From Kitasatospora terrestris (GTDB lineage: Bacteria; Actinomycetota; Actinomycetes; Streptomycetales; Streptomycetaceae): a DNA stretch of 64,000 nt. The position numbers were made by a program, and so were the translations under genes. The DNA lies in the NCBI RefSeq assembly GCF_039542905.1, contig NZ_BAABIS010000001.1:2790001-2854000 (forward strand), read 5' to 3'. Within the stretch, counting starts at the first letter, position 1; every line of letters begins with the position of its first letter. Positions 35,726 to 44,342 of the stretch are shown piece after piece. The notes under the pieces are model-generated. The model worked only from the letters and a program-made list of their open reading frames with translations, was not told the DNA's origin and made no database searches.

Positions 35726-36496
35726 TTACGGCCGGTCGGCGGCGGCCGGGCCGGGGCGCCCGGGCTTGCGGAGGCGTTCGGCGAGTCGGCTGAGCGGTTC
35801 GGCGGCGAGGCCGAGGAGCTCCTCGGCGCTGGGCTGGCGCCCGGCGGTGATCCCACGGCGCGGCGCTTCACGTTCCGCGCCGGCGGAGCCACGCGAGGCC
35901 CCGGCCCCGGCAGCAGCATCCGCGGGCCCGGTCGACGTGTCGGCCGGGGTCCAGTGCCGGAGGGCACCCGCCTCGTCCTCGCACTCCTTGCTCAGCCGCA
36001 CCAGCTCGTCGTCGGCGAAGCGTCGCATGCGGTCCTGGGCGGCCCAGCGCAGCGAGTCGGCGGAGTGGGTGATCCGATCGGCGCGTTCGCGCAGTTCGGG
36101 GAGTTTGGCGCTGACCCGGGCGGCGTCGGGTTCGCGCTCCAGCAGGCGCAGTTCGGTGTCGAGTTCGGCGGCGTGGGTGTCCAGCCTGGCGAGCAGCTGG
36201 AGTGCCTCGCCGAGCTGGCTGTCCTCGACGTGGCCGGCCTGGAGGACCTGCCGGGTCGAGTCGAGGGCGGTCCGCAGTTCGAGCCGGACCGCGGCGAGCT
36301 TGCCCGGGTCTCCGGGCTTGGCGAAGCTCTTCGCCTTGAGGGTGGCGTTCTCCACGGCCCTCCGGGCCTTGACCTCCTGCTTGTGCACCCCGTCGGCGAC
36401 GGCCTTGACGGCCTTCACCGTGACGATCACCGCCAGGATCAGCAGGGTCAGTCCGAAAGCGGCGGCCAGGGCGACCACCACACCGAGCGCATCCAT
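35726..36496 (-). CDS. Membrane-anchored coiled-coil protein (hypothetical)
   Basis: I do not recognise a family. The 256-residue product starts with one membrane helix (VVVALAAAFGLTLLILAVIVTV, about 6-27). A long, highly charged helical region follows (about 28-180), likely a coiled coil: KQEVKARRAVENATLKAKSF, then ARLDTHAAELDTELRLLERE. The C-terminal tail of about 75 residues is low-complexity, rich in Ala, Gly and Arg. The topology resembles cytosolic scaffold or septum-associated proteins of actinomycetes, but function is unknown. A GGAAGGTGGG purine stretch precedes the ATG. Confidence 0.75.
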   Translation of the reverse strand: MDALGVVVALAAAFGLTLLILAVIVTVKAVKAVADGVHKQEVKARRAVENATLKAKSFAKPGDPGKLAAVRLELRTALDSTRQVLQAGHVEDSQLGEALQLLARLDTHAAELDTELRLLEREPDAARVSAKLPELRERADRITHSADSLRWAAQDRMRRFADDELVRLSKECEDEAGALRHWTPADTSTGPADAAAGAGASRGSAGAEREAPRRGITAGRQPSAEELLGLAAEPLSRLAERLRKPGRPGPAAADRP

Positions 36497-36805
36497 CGGG
36501 AGCCCACCTTCCGCCCGTCCGGCCCGGGACCGCCGGCTGCGGTCCGTGCGAGTGCCGGGCCTCCACCGTAGCCCGCGAGCCGGGCCGGGAGGAGGTCGTA
36601 CGGGCGCTCGGAACCGGAGATCAGGGAGACGTCAGGGATGGTCTCAGGGTTCGCCGAGGGCGGTAGCCGGTCCCGCCGGGTGCGACGGCCTGGCCCGCCG
36701 GGTACGACGGCCAGTCCCACCGTGCGCGACGGCCGAGCCCGCCGTGCGCGACGGCCGAGCCCGCCGAGGGCGGTAGCTGTCCGCGATCGCTGCCAGACTG
36801 GCGGC
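36497..36805. other. Divergent intergenic region (309 bases)
   Basis: This gap separates the minus-strand coiled-coil gene and the plus-strand WYL regulator. It holds a five-copy 22-bp tandem array (36661-36770). CAGACT at 36794-36799, six bases before the WYL regulator ATG, is a possible -10 variant. No small ORF with a good start was found in it. Confidence 0.7.
36661..36770. repeat. Tandem array, 22-bp unit, about five copies
   Basis: Copies start near 36661, 36683, 36705, 36727 and 36749, and the last three share the core CGACGGCCGAGCCCGCCGTG with few changes. The 16-base string CGCCGAGGGCGGTAGC occurs just before the array (36655) and again overlapping its end (36763), framing it as a direct repeat. 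Confidence 0.88.
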
Positions 36806-37759
36806 ATGTTGGAGACCTCGGCCCGTCTGCTGCGCCTGCTCTCGCTGCTCCAGGTCCGCCGCGACTGGTCGGGCGCGGACCTGGCGACCCGCCTCGACGT
36901 GGACGTCCGCACGGTCCGCCGGGACGTGGAGAAGCTGCGCACCCTCGGGTACCCGGTGGACTCCGCCCCGGGTGTGGCGGGCGGCTACCGGCTCGGCGCG
37001 GGGGCGGAGATGCCGCCGCTGCTGCTGGACGACGAGGAGGCGGTCGCGGTCGCGATGGGCCTGCGGACGGCGGCGGGCGGGACGATCGACGGCATCGAGG
37101 AGTCCTCGGTCCGGGCCCTGGCGAAGCTGCAGCAGGTGATGCCGTCCCGGCTGCGGCACCGGGTGGAGTCGCTCGCGGTGGCGACCGTGGCGCTGGGCAG
37201 CAACGGTCCGACGGTGGACGCGGAGGCGCTGACCGCGATCGCCGCCGCGTGCCGGGCGGCGGAACGGCTGCGCTTCGACTACCGGGCGCACGACGGGAGC
37301 GAGAGCCGCCGGGACGTGGAGCCACACCGGCTGGTGCACTCCGGCACCCGCTGGTACCTGGTCGCGTACGACACCGCCCGCGCGGACTGGCGGAACTTCC
37401 GGGTCGACCGGATCACCCTCAAGCCGCCGTCCGGCCCGCGCTTCACCCCGCGCCGGCCGCCGGACGAGGACGTGCGCCGCTGGGCGTCGTGGGAGGTGGC
37501 GGTCGGCCAGTACCGCTACCAGGCGCGGTTCACGGTGCGGGCACCGGCGCACGTGGTGGCGGCCCGGGTGACGCCGACGTCGGGACTGGTCGAGCCGATC
37601 GACGAGGACAGCTGCACGCTGCGGGCGGGGTCCAACTCGCTGGACGGTCTGGCGGTGCACATCGCCGTACTGGGCTTCGAGTTCACCGTGCACGAGCCGC
37701 CGGAGCTGGTCGAGCGGGTCCGCGTCCTGGCCGACCGCCTGCACGCCGCGTCGCCCTGA
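36806..37759 (+). CDS. WYL-domain transcriptional regulator (YafY type)
   Basis: Regulator of 317 residues. The N-terminal helix-turn-helix is TSARLLRLLSLLQVRRDWSG, then LATRLDVDVRTVRRDVEKLR. The central WYL domain has RLRFDYRAHDGSESRRDVEP and RWYLVAYDTARADWRNFRVDRI, with the expected Trp-Tyr-Leu. The C-terminal WCX-like extension is AHVVAARVTPTSGLVEPIDE. WYL domains bind ligands such as nucleotides or small molecules; the target genes are not evident because the flanking genes are divergent or convergent. Confidence 0.92.
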   Translation: MLETSARLLRLLSLLQVRRDWSGADLATRLDVDVRTVRRDVEKLRTLGYPVDSAPGVAGGYRLGAGAEMPPLLLDDEEAVAVAMGLRTAAGGTIDGIEESSVRALAKLQQVMPSRLRHRVESLAVATVALGSNGPTVDAEALTAIAAACRAAERLRFDYRAHDGSESRRDVEPHRLVHSGTRWYLVAYDTARADWRNFRVDRITLKPPSGPRFTPRRPPDEDVRRWASWEVAVGQYRYQARFTVRAPAHVVAARVTPTSGLVEPIDEDSCTLRAGSNSLDGLAVHIAVLGFEFTVHEPPELVERVRVLADRLHAASP

Positions 37760-37771
37760 GCGGAGCGGCAC

Positions 37772-37926
37772 CGGAACCGAGCGCGCCGGCACCGGAACGC
37801 TGCCGGCCGCCCCCGGAACGTCCCCGGAGCGTCCGGAGGCGTCCCCGGAGCGTCCGGAGGCGTCCCCGGAACGCCCGGCGGCGGCCCCGGAACGCCCAGC
37901 GGCGGCCCCGGAACGCCCGGCGGCCC
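37772..37926. repeat. Tandem array, 21-bp unit, about seven copies
   Basis: Units such as CGGAACGCCCGGCGGCGGCC and CGGAGCGTCCGGAGGCGTCC (each 21 bp) alternate in blocks across the gap between the convergent WYL regulator and the small partner gene at 37943. One 11-bp partial unit interrupts the series. Confidence 0.88.
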
Positions 37927-37942
37927 GAAAAAGCGGCAGCAC

Positions 37943-38536
37943 TCAGGAGCGCAGCAACCGCACACCGTGCCGCAGCCGCACCGCGCCCGGCAGGTCGTAG
38001 TGCAGCCGGCGTTCGGCGAGGACGTGTCCGTGGGCGGCGAGGCTGCCGGCGACCGTGCAGCGCGCGGTCCTGGCGGACATCAACCGGGCCCGGCGGACCA
38101 CCGCCACCAGCGCTTCCACCTCGAACGACACCTCCAGGGCAAGTTCCAGGACGCCCACCGGTACGCCGTCGACCAGCAGCTCGACCCCGGGCCGGTGGCT
38201 GGAGCTGATCCGGTGCCGGGCCATCGTCACCACCTCCTCGCTGCCGGGCGCGTCGCGGGTGCGCCGGGCGGCGGCGCGCAGCGCGGAGTGGCGGGCCCAG
38301 CCGCCGGCGGCGAGGTCGAGCAGGTCCAGGGCGAGCAGGCGGTCGAGCACGGCGGCGACCTCGTGCTCGACGGCGCGCCCGCCCGCGCCGGTGAGCCGAC
38401 CGGCCCCGCCGACCAGGGCGGGGACGGCGCCCTGGCGGTGCAGCGAGTCCTCGATGGCGGAGACCGGGTCGACCTGTCGGCCGTCGAACAGGACGTCCCG
38501 GACGGTGACGGGTCCGACGGTGGTGGGGGTGCTCAT
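37943..38536 (-). CDS. Cytosolic partner of the surface Ig-like protein (hypothetical)
   Basis: Soluble 197-residue protein with no recognised family. The N-terminal part holds TVRDVLFDGRQVDPVSAIED and a glycine-rich turn. The middle is helical (HEVAAVLDRLLALDLLDLAA). The C-terminal half alternates strands: RHRISSSHRPGVELLVDGVP, then VLELALEVSFEVEALVAVVR and RTARCTVAGSLAAHG. Its start overlaps the upstream gene's stop by 4 bases (ATGA), so the two are translationally coupled and probably work together. The strand-rich half could be a binding domain for the partner's cytosolic tail; this is inference. Confidence 0.72.
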   Translation of the reverse strand: MSTPTTVGPVTVRDVLFDGRQVDPVSAIEDSLHRQGAVPALVGGAGRLTGAGGRAVEHEVAAVLDRLLALDLLDLAAGGWARHSALRAAARRTRDAPGSEEVVTMARHRISSSHRPGVELLVDGVPVGVLELALEVSFEVEALVAVVRRARLMSARTARCTVAGSLAAHGHVLAERRLHYDLPGAVRLRHGVRLLRS

Positions 38537-39714
38537 CGCTCGGCCTCCTCGATGCGCTGGGTGCCCGGGTCGGGGCGCGGCTCCAGCCGGACGCTGTGCG
38601 AGCGGCCACCCGGGCCGGTGTCGACGCCTGTGACGCCTGTACGGATGCCTGTGCCGACGCCTGTGCCGACGCCCGTGCCCGTGCCCGTGGCTTCGGCGAC
38701 CCGGTACCGGCCGGGCCCGGCCGGCCGGCCGTGGGCGGTGATGTGCTTGCCGACCCAGCCGGGTCCGCGCCGCCGCGAGAGCCCGTACCCGCTCGCGCCC
38801 GCGAGCAGCGCCACCCCGCCGAGCACGGCGCCCCACTGCGCCCCGGTCAGCCCCGCTCCCCCGCCGTCGGCGGACCCGTCCCCGAACCCACCCGAGCCGC
38901 CCGAACCACCGGAACCGCCCGAACCGCCCGAACCGCCACCCGAGCCGCCCGAGCCGCCGCCGGTGACGCTCAACCCCGAGTCGTCCGTCGGGATCCCGGC
39001 GGTGCCGCCCTCGATCACCGTGAAGGGGGCCTCGGCCACCCCCGGCCGGTCCGCGCAGGCGGCGTACAGCGTGTGCGGACCGGCCGCCAGGCCGGCCGGA
39101 ACGGTCAGGCCCACGTCGAAACCGCGGCCGTCGGCGGAGACCCGGACGGCGGCGTCCCGCCCCGGCTCCCGGGCGTCGAACCAGAGGTCTGCGCGGCCGC
39201 CCGCGCAGGCGTCGAACCGGCTGCCGGTGACCTTCACCTGCTGCCCGGCCGCGCCGCTCGTGGGATCGACCACCAGCCGGGGTGCGGCCGCCGACTCCGG
39301 CGCGACGACGGTGAAGACGGCGACCGGAGAGCCCGCGACCGGTGAGCCCGAGCCGCCCTGGAGGGCCACCGTCTTGCAGGTCGTCGTGATCCGGTGCTCG
39401 CCGGCCTGGGCCCCGTCCGGGACCTTGAACGGGATCGAGAAGTAGCCGCCCTCGGGGTGGGCGTCGGCGGGGTACTTGCCGTCCCACATCACCAGGAAGT
39501 CGCCCGTGCAGGCGTCGAAGTGGTGTCCGGTGACCCGGGTGGTGCTGCCCGGCCTGCCCTGGGCGGGCTCCAACGTGAGCGAGGCACCGGTGTCGCCCAC
39601 CGCGGCGCGGGCACCGACCGCTGCGAGAACGACGAGGGCCACCGCGGCCGCGATGCCGAGGAGCACCGCGGTCGGCCCGACCTTGGGGGACCGCACGGGC
39701 CGTGACACGTCCAT
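38533..39714 (-). CDS. Surface protein with two Ig-like domains and a C-terminal anchor (hypothetical)
   Basis: Predicted cell-surface protein of 393 residues. A signal/anchor helix (about 14-38) is followed by two repeated Ig-like domains of about 100 residues. The first has LEPAQGRPGSTTRVTGHHFDAC; the second has VDPTSGAAGQQVKVTGSRFDAC. In each domain a second Cys follows (TTTCKTV, YAACADRP), so each may hold a disulfide. A Gly/Ser spacer (about 250-278) leads to a second membrane helix (285-311), an Arg-rich stop and an 80-residue cytosolic tail. A 12-bp-period Gly-Thr-Gly-Val repeat encodes residues 341-364. GACAAT 8 bases before the ATG may be a -10 box. Its partner gene follows with a 4-base overlap. 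Confidence 0.75.
   Translation of the reverse strand: MDVSRPVRSPKVGPTAVLLGIAAAVALVVLAAVGARAAVGDTGASLTLEPAQGRPGSTTRVTGHHFDACTGDFLVMWDGKYPADAHPEGGYFSIPFKVPDGAQAGEHRITTTCKTVALQGGSGSPVAGSPVAVFTVVAPESAAAPRLVVDPTSGAAGQQVKVTGSRFDACAGGRADLWFDAREPGRDAAVRVSADGRGFDVGLTVPAGLAAGPHTLYAACADRPGVAEAPFTVIEGGTAGIPTDDSGLSVTGGGSGGSGGGSGGSGGSGGSGGSGGFGDGSADGGGAGLTGAQWGAVLGGVALLAGASGYGLSRRRGPGWVGKHITAHGRPAGPGRYRVAEATGTGTGVGTGVGTGIRTGVTGVDTGPGGRSHSVRLEPRPDPGTQRIEEAER
38622..38690. repeat. In-frame 12-bp tandem repeat in the surface-protein tail
   Basis: Roughly six copies of a GCCTGTGCCGAC-like 12-mer, with drift toward the ends, encode the Gly-Thr-Gly-Val pattern. The copies keep the reading frame, so length changes would alter only the tail length. 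Confidence 0.7.
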
Positions 39715-39788
39715 CGGAAACGATTGTCCCCGCCCCCGCCGGCACTCACCAGCGAGAACGGGGACCGTCGGTCCGGGGCCGTGCGGCG

Positions 39789-42662
39789 TCAGCCGGTGAC
39801 GATGTTCACCAGCTTCGGCGCGCGGGCGATGACCTTGCGCACCGGCGCGTCGCCGATCGCGGCGACCACGGCCGGGTCGGCCAGGGCCAGCGCCTCCAGG
39901 TCCGCGTCGGAGATCGACGGGGCGACCTCCAGGCGGGCCTTGACCTTGCCCTTGATCTGCACGACGCAGGTGACCGTCTCGTCCACCACGTACGCCGGGT
40001 CGGCGACCGGGTAGTCCGCGAAGGCCAGCGACTCCTCGTGGCCCAGGCGGCGCCACAGCTCCTCGGCGATGTGCGGGGCCAGCGGGGCGACCATCAGCAC
40101 GATCTGCTCGGCCACCTCGCGCGGGGTGGAGCCGCGCTTCACCAGGTAGTTGTTCAGCTCGATGGCCTTGGCGACGGCCGTGTTGAAGCGCAGGCCGGCC
40201 ATGTCGCCGCGGATGCCGTCGATCGCCTTGTGCAGGGCGCGCAGCGTCGCCTCGTCGGCGGGCTCGTCGGTGACGACCAGCTCGCCGGTGGTCTCCGAGA
40301 CGATGTTGCGCCACAGCCGCTGCAGGAAGCGGTACGAGCCGACGACGGCGCGGGTGTCCCACGGGCGGGAGACGTCCAGCGGGCCCATCGACATCTCGTA
40401 CAGGCGCAGGGTGTCCGCGCCGTACTCGTCGGCGATCTCGTCGGGGGCGACGGCGTTCTTCAGGGACTTGCCCATCTTGCCGGCCTCGCGCTTGACCGGC
40501 TCGCCCTGCCAGGAGTACTGGCCGTCCCGCTCCTCGACCTCGGCGGCCGGGACCGGGAAGCCCCGCTCGTCGCGGTACACGTCGGCGGTGATCATGCCCT
40601 GGTTGAACAGCTTGTGGAACGGCTCGACCGAGGACACGTGGCCCAGGTCGTGCAGCACCTTGTGCCAGAAGCGGGCGTACAGCAGGTGCAGCACCGCGTG
40701 CTCGGCACCGCCGACGTACAGGTCGACGCCGCCGGCCGGCTTCTCGGCCGTCGGGCCCATCCAGTACGCCTCGTTGGCCGGGTCGACCACCCGGGCGGAG
40801 TTCACCGGGTCGACGTAGCGCAGCTCGTACCAGCAGGAGCCGGCCCAGTTGGGCATGGTGTTGGTCTCGCGGCGGTACGTCCGGACGCCGTCGCCCAGGT
40901 CCAGCTCGACGGTGACCCAGTCCTCGTTGCGGGACAGCGGGGTCTTCGGCGAGGAGGTGGCGTCGTCCGGGTCGTAGGTGTGCGGCGAGTAGTCCTCGAC
41001 CTCGGGGACCTCGACCGGCAGCATCGACTCGGGCAGCGCGTGCATGGCGCCGGTCTCGTCGTAGACGATCGGGAAGGGCTCGCCCCAGTACCGCTGGCGG
41101 CTGAACAGCCAGTCGCGCAGGCGGTAGTTGACGGTGCCCTCGCCGATGCCGCGCTCGGCCAGCCAGCCGGTGACGCGGGCCTTGGCGTCGACGACGCTCA
41201 GCCCGTCCAGCGACAGGTCCTCGCGGGCGGAGTTGACGATGACGGAGTCGTAGGTGTCGAAGGCGTCGTCCCAGGCGGCCGGGTCCTCGCCGCGGCCGTC
41301 GGTGGGCTCGACCACGCAGCGCATCGGCAGCGCGAAGGCGCGGGCGAAGGCGAAGTCGCGGTGGTCGTGGGCCGGGACGGCCATGATCGCGCCGGTGCCG
41401 TAGCCCATCAGCACGTAGTCCGCGATGAAGACCGGGACCTGCTCGCCGCTGACCGGGTTGGTCGCGTACGCGCCGGTGAAGACGCCGGTCTTGACCTTGG
41501 CCTCGACCTGGCGCTCGACGTCCGACTTGGCGGCGGCGGTGGCCCGGTAGGCGGCCACGGCCTCGGCCGGGGTGGCGGCGCCGCCGGTCCACTCGGCGGG
41601 GACATCGGCGGGCCAGGCGGCCGGGACGATCGAGTCGACCAGGCCGTGCTCGGGGGCCAGCACCATGTAGGTGGCGCCGAACAGGGTGTCCGGGCGGGTG
41701 GTGAAGACGGTGATCCGGTCCTCGCCGACGGCGAAGTCGACGCGGGCGCCCTCGGAGCGGCCGATCCAGTTGCGCTGCTGCAGCTTGATGGCCTCGGGCC
41801 AGTCCAGCAGGTCCAGGTCGGCGATCAGGCGGTCGGAGTACGCGGTGATCCGCATCATCCACTGGCGCAGGTTGGACTTGAAGACCGGGAAGTTGCCGCG
41901 CTCGGAGCGGCCGTCCGCGGTGACCTCCTCGTTGGCCAGCACGGTGCCCAGGCCGGGGCACCAGTTGACCGGCACCTCCTTGGAGTACGCCAGGCGGTAC
42001 TCGCTCAGCACCTCGTCGCGCTCGACGCCGGACAGCTCGGACCAGCCGCGGCCGCCCGGGACCTCACGGGCGCCGGACTCGAACTGGCCGATCAGCTCGG
42101 CGATCGGGCGGGCCCTGCCGGCCTCGGCGTCGTACCAGGAGTTGAAGATCTGCAGAAAGATCCACTGGGTCCAGCGGTAGTAGTCCGGGTCGATCGTGGA
42201 GATCGAGCGGCGCGAGTCGTGGCCCAGGCCCAGCCGGCGCAGCTGCTGGCGCATGTTGGCGATGTTGGCCTCGGTGGACACCCGCGGGTGGGTGCCGGTC
42301 TGCACCGCGTACTGCTCGGCGGGCAGGCCGAAGGCGTCGTAGCCCAGGGTGTGCAGCACGTTGTGGCCGGTCATCCGCTGGTAGCGGGCGTACACGTCGG
42401 TGGCGATGTACCCCAGCGGGTGGCCGACGTGCAGGCCCGCGCCGGACGGGTACGGGAACATGTCCATGATGAAGCTGTGCGGCTTCCCGGAGACCTCGGA
42501 GCCGTCGGCCAGCGGACCGGTGGGGTTGGGGGCGTTGAACGTCCCCTCCTTCTCCCACAGGTCCTGCCAGCGGGACTCGATCTCGGCGGCCAGCGCGGCG
42601 CCGTAGCGGAAAGGCTCGGTGGCGGCTTCGGCCGCGCCGGAAGCGGGGGTCGTCTCGCTCAT
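39789..42662 (-). CDS. leuS: Leucyl-tRNA synthetase
   Basis: Class I aminoacyl-tRNA synthetase that charges tRNA-Leu and edits mischarged isoleucine or norvaline. The 957-residue product has the HIGH-type motif in [19 protein letters not shown] near residue 72. The CP1 editing domain holds [19 protein letters not shown], with the threonine-rich editing site. The KMSKS-type motif is [15 protein letters not shown]. The anticodon-binding and C-terminal domains complete it. The ATG at 42662 was chosen over the longer frame because the bases upstream form the attenuator. Expression is probably controlled by the leader peptide and terminator at 42711-42807. Confidence 0.97.
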   Translation of the reverse strand: MSETTPASGAAEAATEPFRYGAALAAEIESRWQDLWEKEGTFNAPNPTGPLADGSEVSGKPHSFIMDMFPYPSGAGLHVGHPLGYIATDVYARYQRMTGHNVLHTLGYDAFGLPAEQYAVQTGTHPRVSTEANIANMRQQLRRLGLGHDSRRSISTIDPDYYRWTQWIFLQIFNSWYDAEAGRARPIAELIGQFESGAREVPGGRGWSELSGVERDEVLSEYRLAYSKEVPVNWCPGLGTVLANEEVTADGRSERGNFPVFKSNLRQWMMRITAYSDRLIADLDLLDWPEAIKLQQRNWIGRSEGARVDFAVGEDRITVFTTRPDTLFGATYMVLAPEHGLVDSIVPAAWPADVPAEWTGGAATPAEAVAAYRATAAAKSDVERQVEAKVKTGVFTGAYATNPVSGEQVPVFIADYVLMGYGTGAIMAVPAHDHRDFAFARAFALPMRCVVEPTDGRGEDPAAWDDAFDTYDSVIVNSAREDLSLDGLSVVDAKARVTGWLAERGIGEGTVNYRLRDWLFSRQRYWGEPFPIVYDETGAMHALPESMLPVEVPEVEDYSPHTYDPDDATSSPKTPLSRNEDWVTVELDLGDGVRTYRRETNTMPNWAGSCWYELRYVDPVNSARVVDPANEAYWMGPTAEKPAGGVDLYVGGAEHAVLHLLYARFWHKVLHDLGHVSSVEPFHKLFNQGMITADVYRDERGFPVPAAEVEERDGQYSWQGEPVKREAGKMGKSLKNAVAPDEIADEYGADTLRLYEMSMGPLDVSRPWDTRAVVGSYRFLQRLWRNIVSETTGELVVTDEPADEATLRALHKAIDGIRGDMAGLRFNTAVAKAIELNNYLVKRGSTPREVAEQIVLMVAPLAPHIAEELWRRLGHEESLAFADYPVADPAYVVDETVTCVVQIKGKVKARLEVAPSISDADLEALALADPAVVAAIGDAPVRKVIARAPKLVNIVTG

Positions 42663-42710
42663 GGTCCTTCGGGCTCCATCGTCATCAGTCAGCGAACACA
42701 CCGTAGAAAG

Positions 42711-42735
42711 CAGAAAACCCCTCCGCAGGAGGGGT
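42711..42735 (-). terminator. Attenuator terminator of leuS
   Basis: Stem CCCCTCC / GGAGGGG (42718-42724 with 42728-42734, plus a closing A-T pair) with a 3-base loop. On the minus strand it is followed directly by TTTTCTGCTTTC. It lies 49 bases before the leuS ATG and 34 bases after the leader-peptide stop, which fits conditional rather than constitutive termination. Confidence 0.85.
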
Positions 42736-42738
42736 CGC

Positions 42739-42776
42739 CACGCTGACTCCGGCCTCGGCCGGTCCTGGTCAGCGCG
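42739..42776 (-). promoter_or_regulatory. Upstream hairpin of the leuS attenuator
   Basis: CGCGCTGAC pairs with GTCAGCGTG (9 bp, one G-U), enclosing an inner CCGGCC-GA-GGCCGG stem. The left arm overlaps the leader-peptide stop codon, so a ribosome finishing or stalling there would change folding, as expected of a pause/anti-terminator element. Confidence 0.65.
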
Positions 42777-42807
42777 GCCGGCTAAGCAGCAGGCGCACGG
42801 TTCGCAT
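42769..42807 (-). CDS. leuS leader peptide (12 residues, three consecutive Leu)
   Basis: ATG at 42807 to TGA at 42769 encodes [12 protein letters not shown]. Codons 6-8 are CTG-CTG-CTT (42792-42784), a run of leucine codons expected to stall ribosomes when charged tRNA-Leu is scarce. A TACCCT -10-like box ends 6 bases before the ATG, so the transcript appears leaderless and starts with the peptide itself. Hairpin and terminator structures follow immediately, as in translation-coupled attenuation. Not an independent protein. Confidence 0.85.
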   Translation of the reverse strand: MRTVRLLLSRPR

Positions 42808-42813
42808 GGCCTC

Positions 42814-42819
42814 AGGGTA
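42814..42819 (-). promoter_or_regulatory. Candidate -10 box (TACCCT) of the leuS leader transcript
   Basis: TACCCT on the minus strand, 6 bases before the leader-peptide ATG at 42807. Confidence 0.55.
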
Positions 42820-42953
42820 CCGCACGCCCCACCTCCTCCCGCCTGACATTCCGCCCCTCGGCGCCGCCGCTCCGCCCGCGAGGCCCCGTCGAAGCCGCGC
42901 GGGGCCGACCCGCTCCGCCCGCGAGACCTACCTGCTCCGCCCGCGGGGCCGGC

Positions 42954-44243
42954 CTACTCCGCCCGCAGGGCCGAGTCGAAGTCGCGCAGCGCCCGCGCGA
43001 CCCGCGCCGACTGCATGCCGGCCGCCAGCAGCCTGGCCCGGTCGGCGGCCCGGACCGCCTCGTCGAGGTCCCCGGTGCGCCGGTAGGAGTCGGCCAGCCG
43101 GACCATCAGCAGCGCCCGGCCCCGGGCCCGCTCGGGCGACAGCTCGGAGATCGCCCGGGAGAGCAGTTCCCGGGCCCGCTCGTGCTCGCCGAGGAACAGG
43201 TACGCCTCCCCCACCATGCCCTCCAGGTCGGCCCGCTCCTGCGGCCCCGACTCCGGGCCCTCCAACGCCCGGAACGCCCGCTCGGCGACCGCCTCCGCGC
43301 TGAACTGCTCGCCCTTGCGGCCGTGCGCCCGGGCGATCCGGCCCAGCTGCAGGGCCCGCTCACGCGGGGTCAGCACCTCGTCCGCGGCGCGCAGCGCGGT
43401 GGACAGCATGGCGACCGGGTCCAGGCCCCGGCCGCCCGAGTTGTAGGTGGCCTGCACCGCGAGGCAGCCCACCACGCCGACCCCGAGCCGCGGGTCGCCG
43501 GAGACGTGCGCCGCCCGCAGCGCCGCGACGAACGCCCGCTGCGCGGCGGCGTCGTGGCCCAGGTCGTAGGCGGCCCAGCCGACCAGCCGGGCGAGCCGGC
43601 TGGCGGCGCCGTAGAGCTCCCGGCCGAGCGCCTCGTCGTAGGAGCCGAGTTCCAGCAGCTTGCCGACCATCGCCAGCTCCGCCTTGGCCGGGTCCAGGAT
43701 CAGGCCGCCGCCGTAGGCCCGCTCCAGGCGCTGCTTGGACTCGTAGCTCAGCCGCAGGTCGGCGAGCTGCTCGGGGGCGATCCGCAGCGCGCCCTCGCCG
43801 CCGGTCACCTCGGGCGGCGGCGAGGCCCAGTGCCGGGCGGCCTGCTCCAGCTCGTCGCCGCGGAACAGGTCGGTCAGCCGGACCGGTGCCGCGTCGGCGC
43901 CCGCCTCGCGCAGTGCGGTCTGCGCGGTGTCGGCCGTCCACGGGTCGGTGAGCAGCCGCGGCGAGAGCACCTTGGCGCCGCGGTTGGAGCCCATCTGGCC
44001 CCACAGCTGCTCGTAGGTGACGGCGATGCCGACGGCCCGGCCGAGCACCTCGCAGACCGTCTGGTCGTGCGGCGAGCGCGGCACCATGCCGCGGTCCCGC
44101 CACTTGTACGGCGCGGTGGAGCTGATCGCCAGCCCGGACGGAAGGACGGCGCTGACCTCCCGGGCCAGCCGCTCCGGGCTCCACCCCAGCTGGTGCAGTA
44201 TCCGCGCCAGCTCCTCGTTCCGCTTCCGTTCCAGATCGGCCAT
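42954..44243 (-). CDS. TPR-type regulatory protein with N-terminal HTH-like region
   Basis: Cytosolic 429-residue protein. The N-terminal 90 residues resemble an XRE-type helix-turn-helix (LARILHQLGWSPERLAREVS, then STAPYKWRDRGMVPRSPHDQT). The rest is all helical with tetratricopeptide-like units: AQRAFVAALRAAHVSGDPRL, AEAVAERAFRALEGPESGPQ, LGEHERARELLSRAISEL and TGDLDEAVRAADRARLLAA. Such HTH-TPR proteins are common regulators of development or secondary metabolism in Streptomyces (the NsdA type is one possible relative). The specific target is unknown. The start is set by TACGGT 7 bases upstream. Confidence 0.78.
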   Translation of the reverse strand: MADLERKRNEELARILHQLGWSPERLAREVSAVLPSGLAISSTAPYKWRDRGMVPRSPHDQTVCEVLGRAVGIAVTYEQLWGQMGSNRGAKVLSPRLLTDPWTADTAQTALREAGADAAPVRLTDLFRGDELEQAARHWASPPPEVTGGEGALRIAPEQLADLRLSYESKQRLERAYGGGLILDPAKAELAMVGKLLELGSYDEALGRELYGAASRLARLVGWAAYDLGHDAAAQRAFVAALRAAHVSGDPRLGVGVVGCLAVQATYNSGGRGLDPVAMLSTALRAADEVLTPRERALQLGRIARAHGRKGEQFSAEAVAERAFRALEGPESGPQERADLEGMVGEAYLFLGEHERARELLSRAISELSPERARGRALLMVRLADSYRRTGDLDEAVRAADRARLLAAGMQSARVARALRDFDSALRAE

Positions 44244-44250
44244 GGATCCG

Positions 44251-44256
44251 ACCGTA
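44251..44256 (-). promoter_or_regulatory. Candidate -10 box (TACGGT) of the TPR regulator gene
   Basis: TACGGT on the minus strand, 7 bases before the ATG at 44243; it lies downstream of the tRNA terminator, so the gene has its own promoter. Confidence 0.5.
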
Positions 44257-44298
44257 GCGCCCGCGGCACCCCGCCCGTAAGGCGGTTCGGGGAAACGC

Positions 44299-44333
44299 GA
44301 GAGGCCGTCACCCGGATCGGGCGACGGCCTCTC
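44299..44333 (-). terminator. Terminator downstream of tRNA-Ala copy 1
   Basis: 11-bp perfect stem GAGAGGCCGTC / GACGGCCTCTC, with an inner CCG-GAT-CGG pairing, starting 9 bases after the tRNA 3' end on the minus strand. Confidence 0.75.
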
Positions 44334-44342
44334 AATTCACTG

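Noticed and set aside
26703..37926. CRISPR array
   Set aside because: The tandem arrays have no unique spacers between units and no cas genes are present; they are simple head-to-tail repeats.
39702..42746. A 1014-codon open frame on the strand opposite leuS (and similar long frames opposite rne, hrcA, fatty acid-CoA ligase and proB)
   Set aside because: High GC leaves few stop codons in antisense frames. The translations are Arg/Val/Gly/Ala-rich without domain motifs, while the opposite strand encodes clear conserved enzymes.
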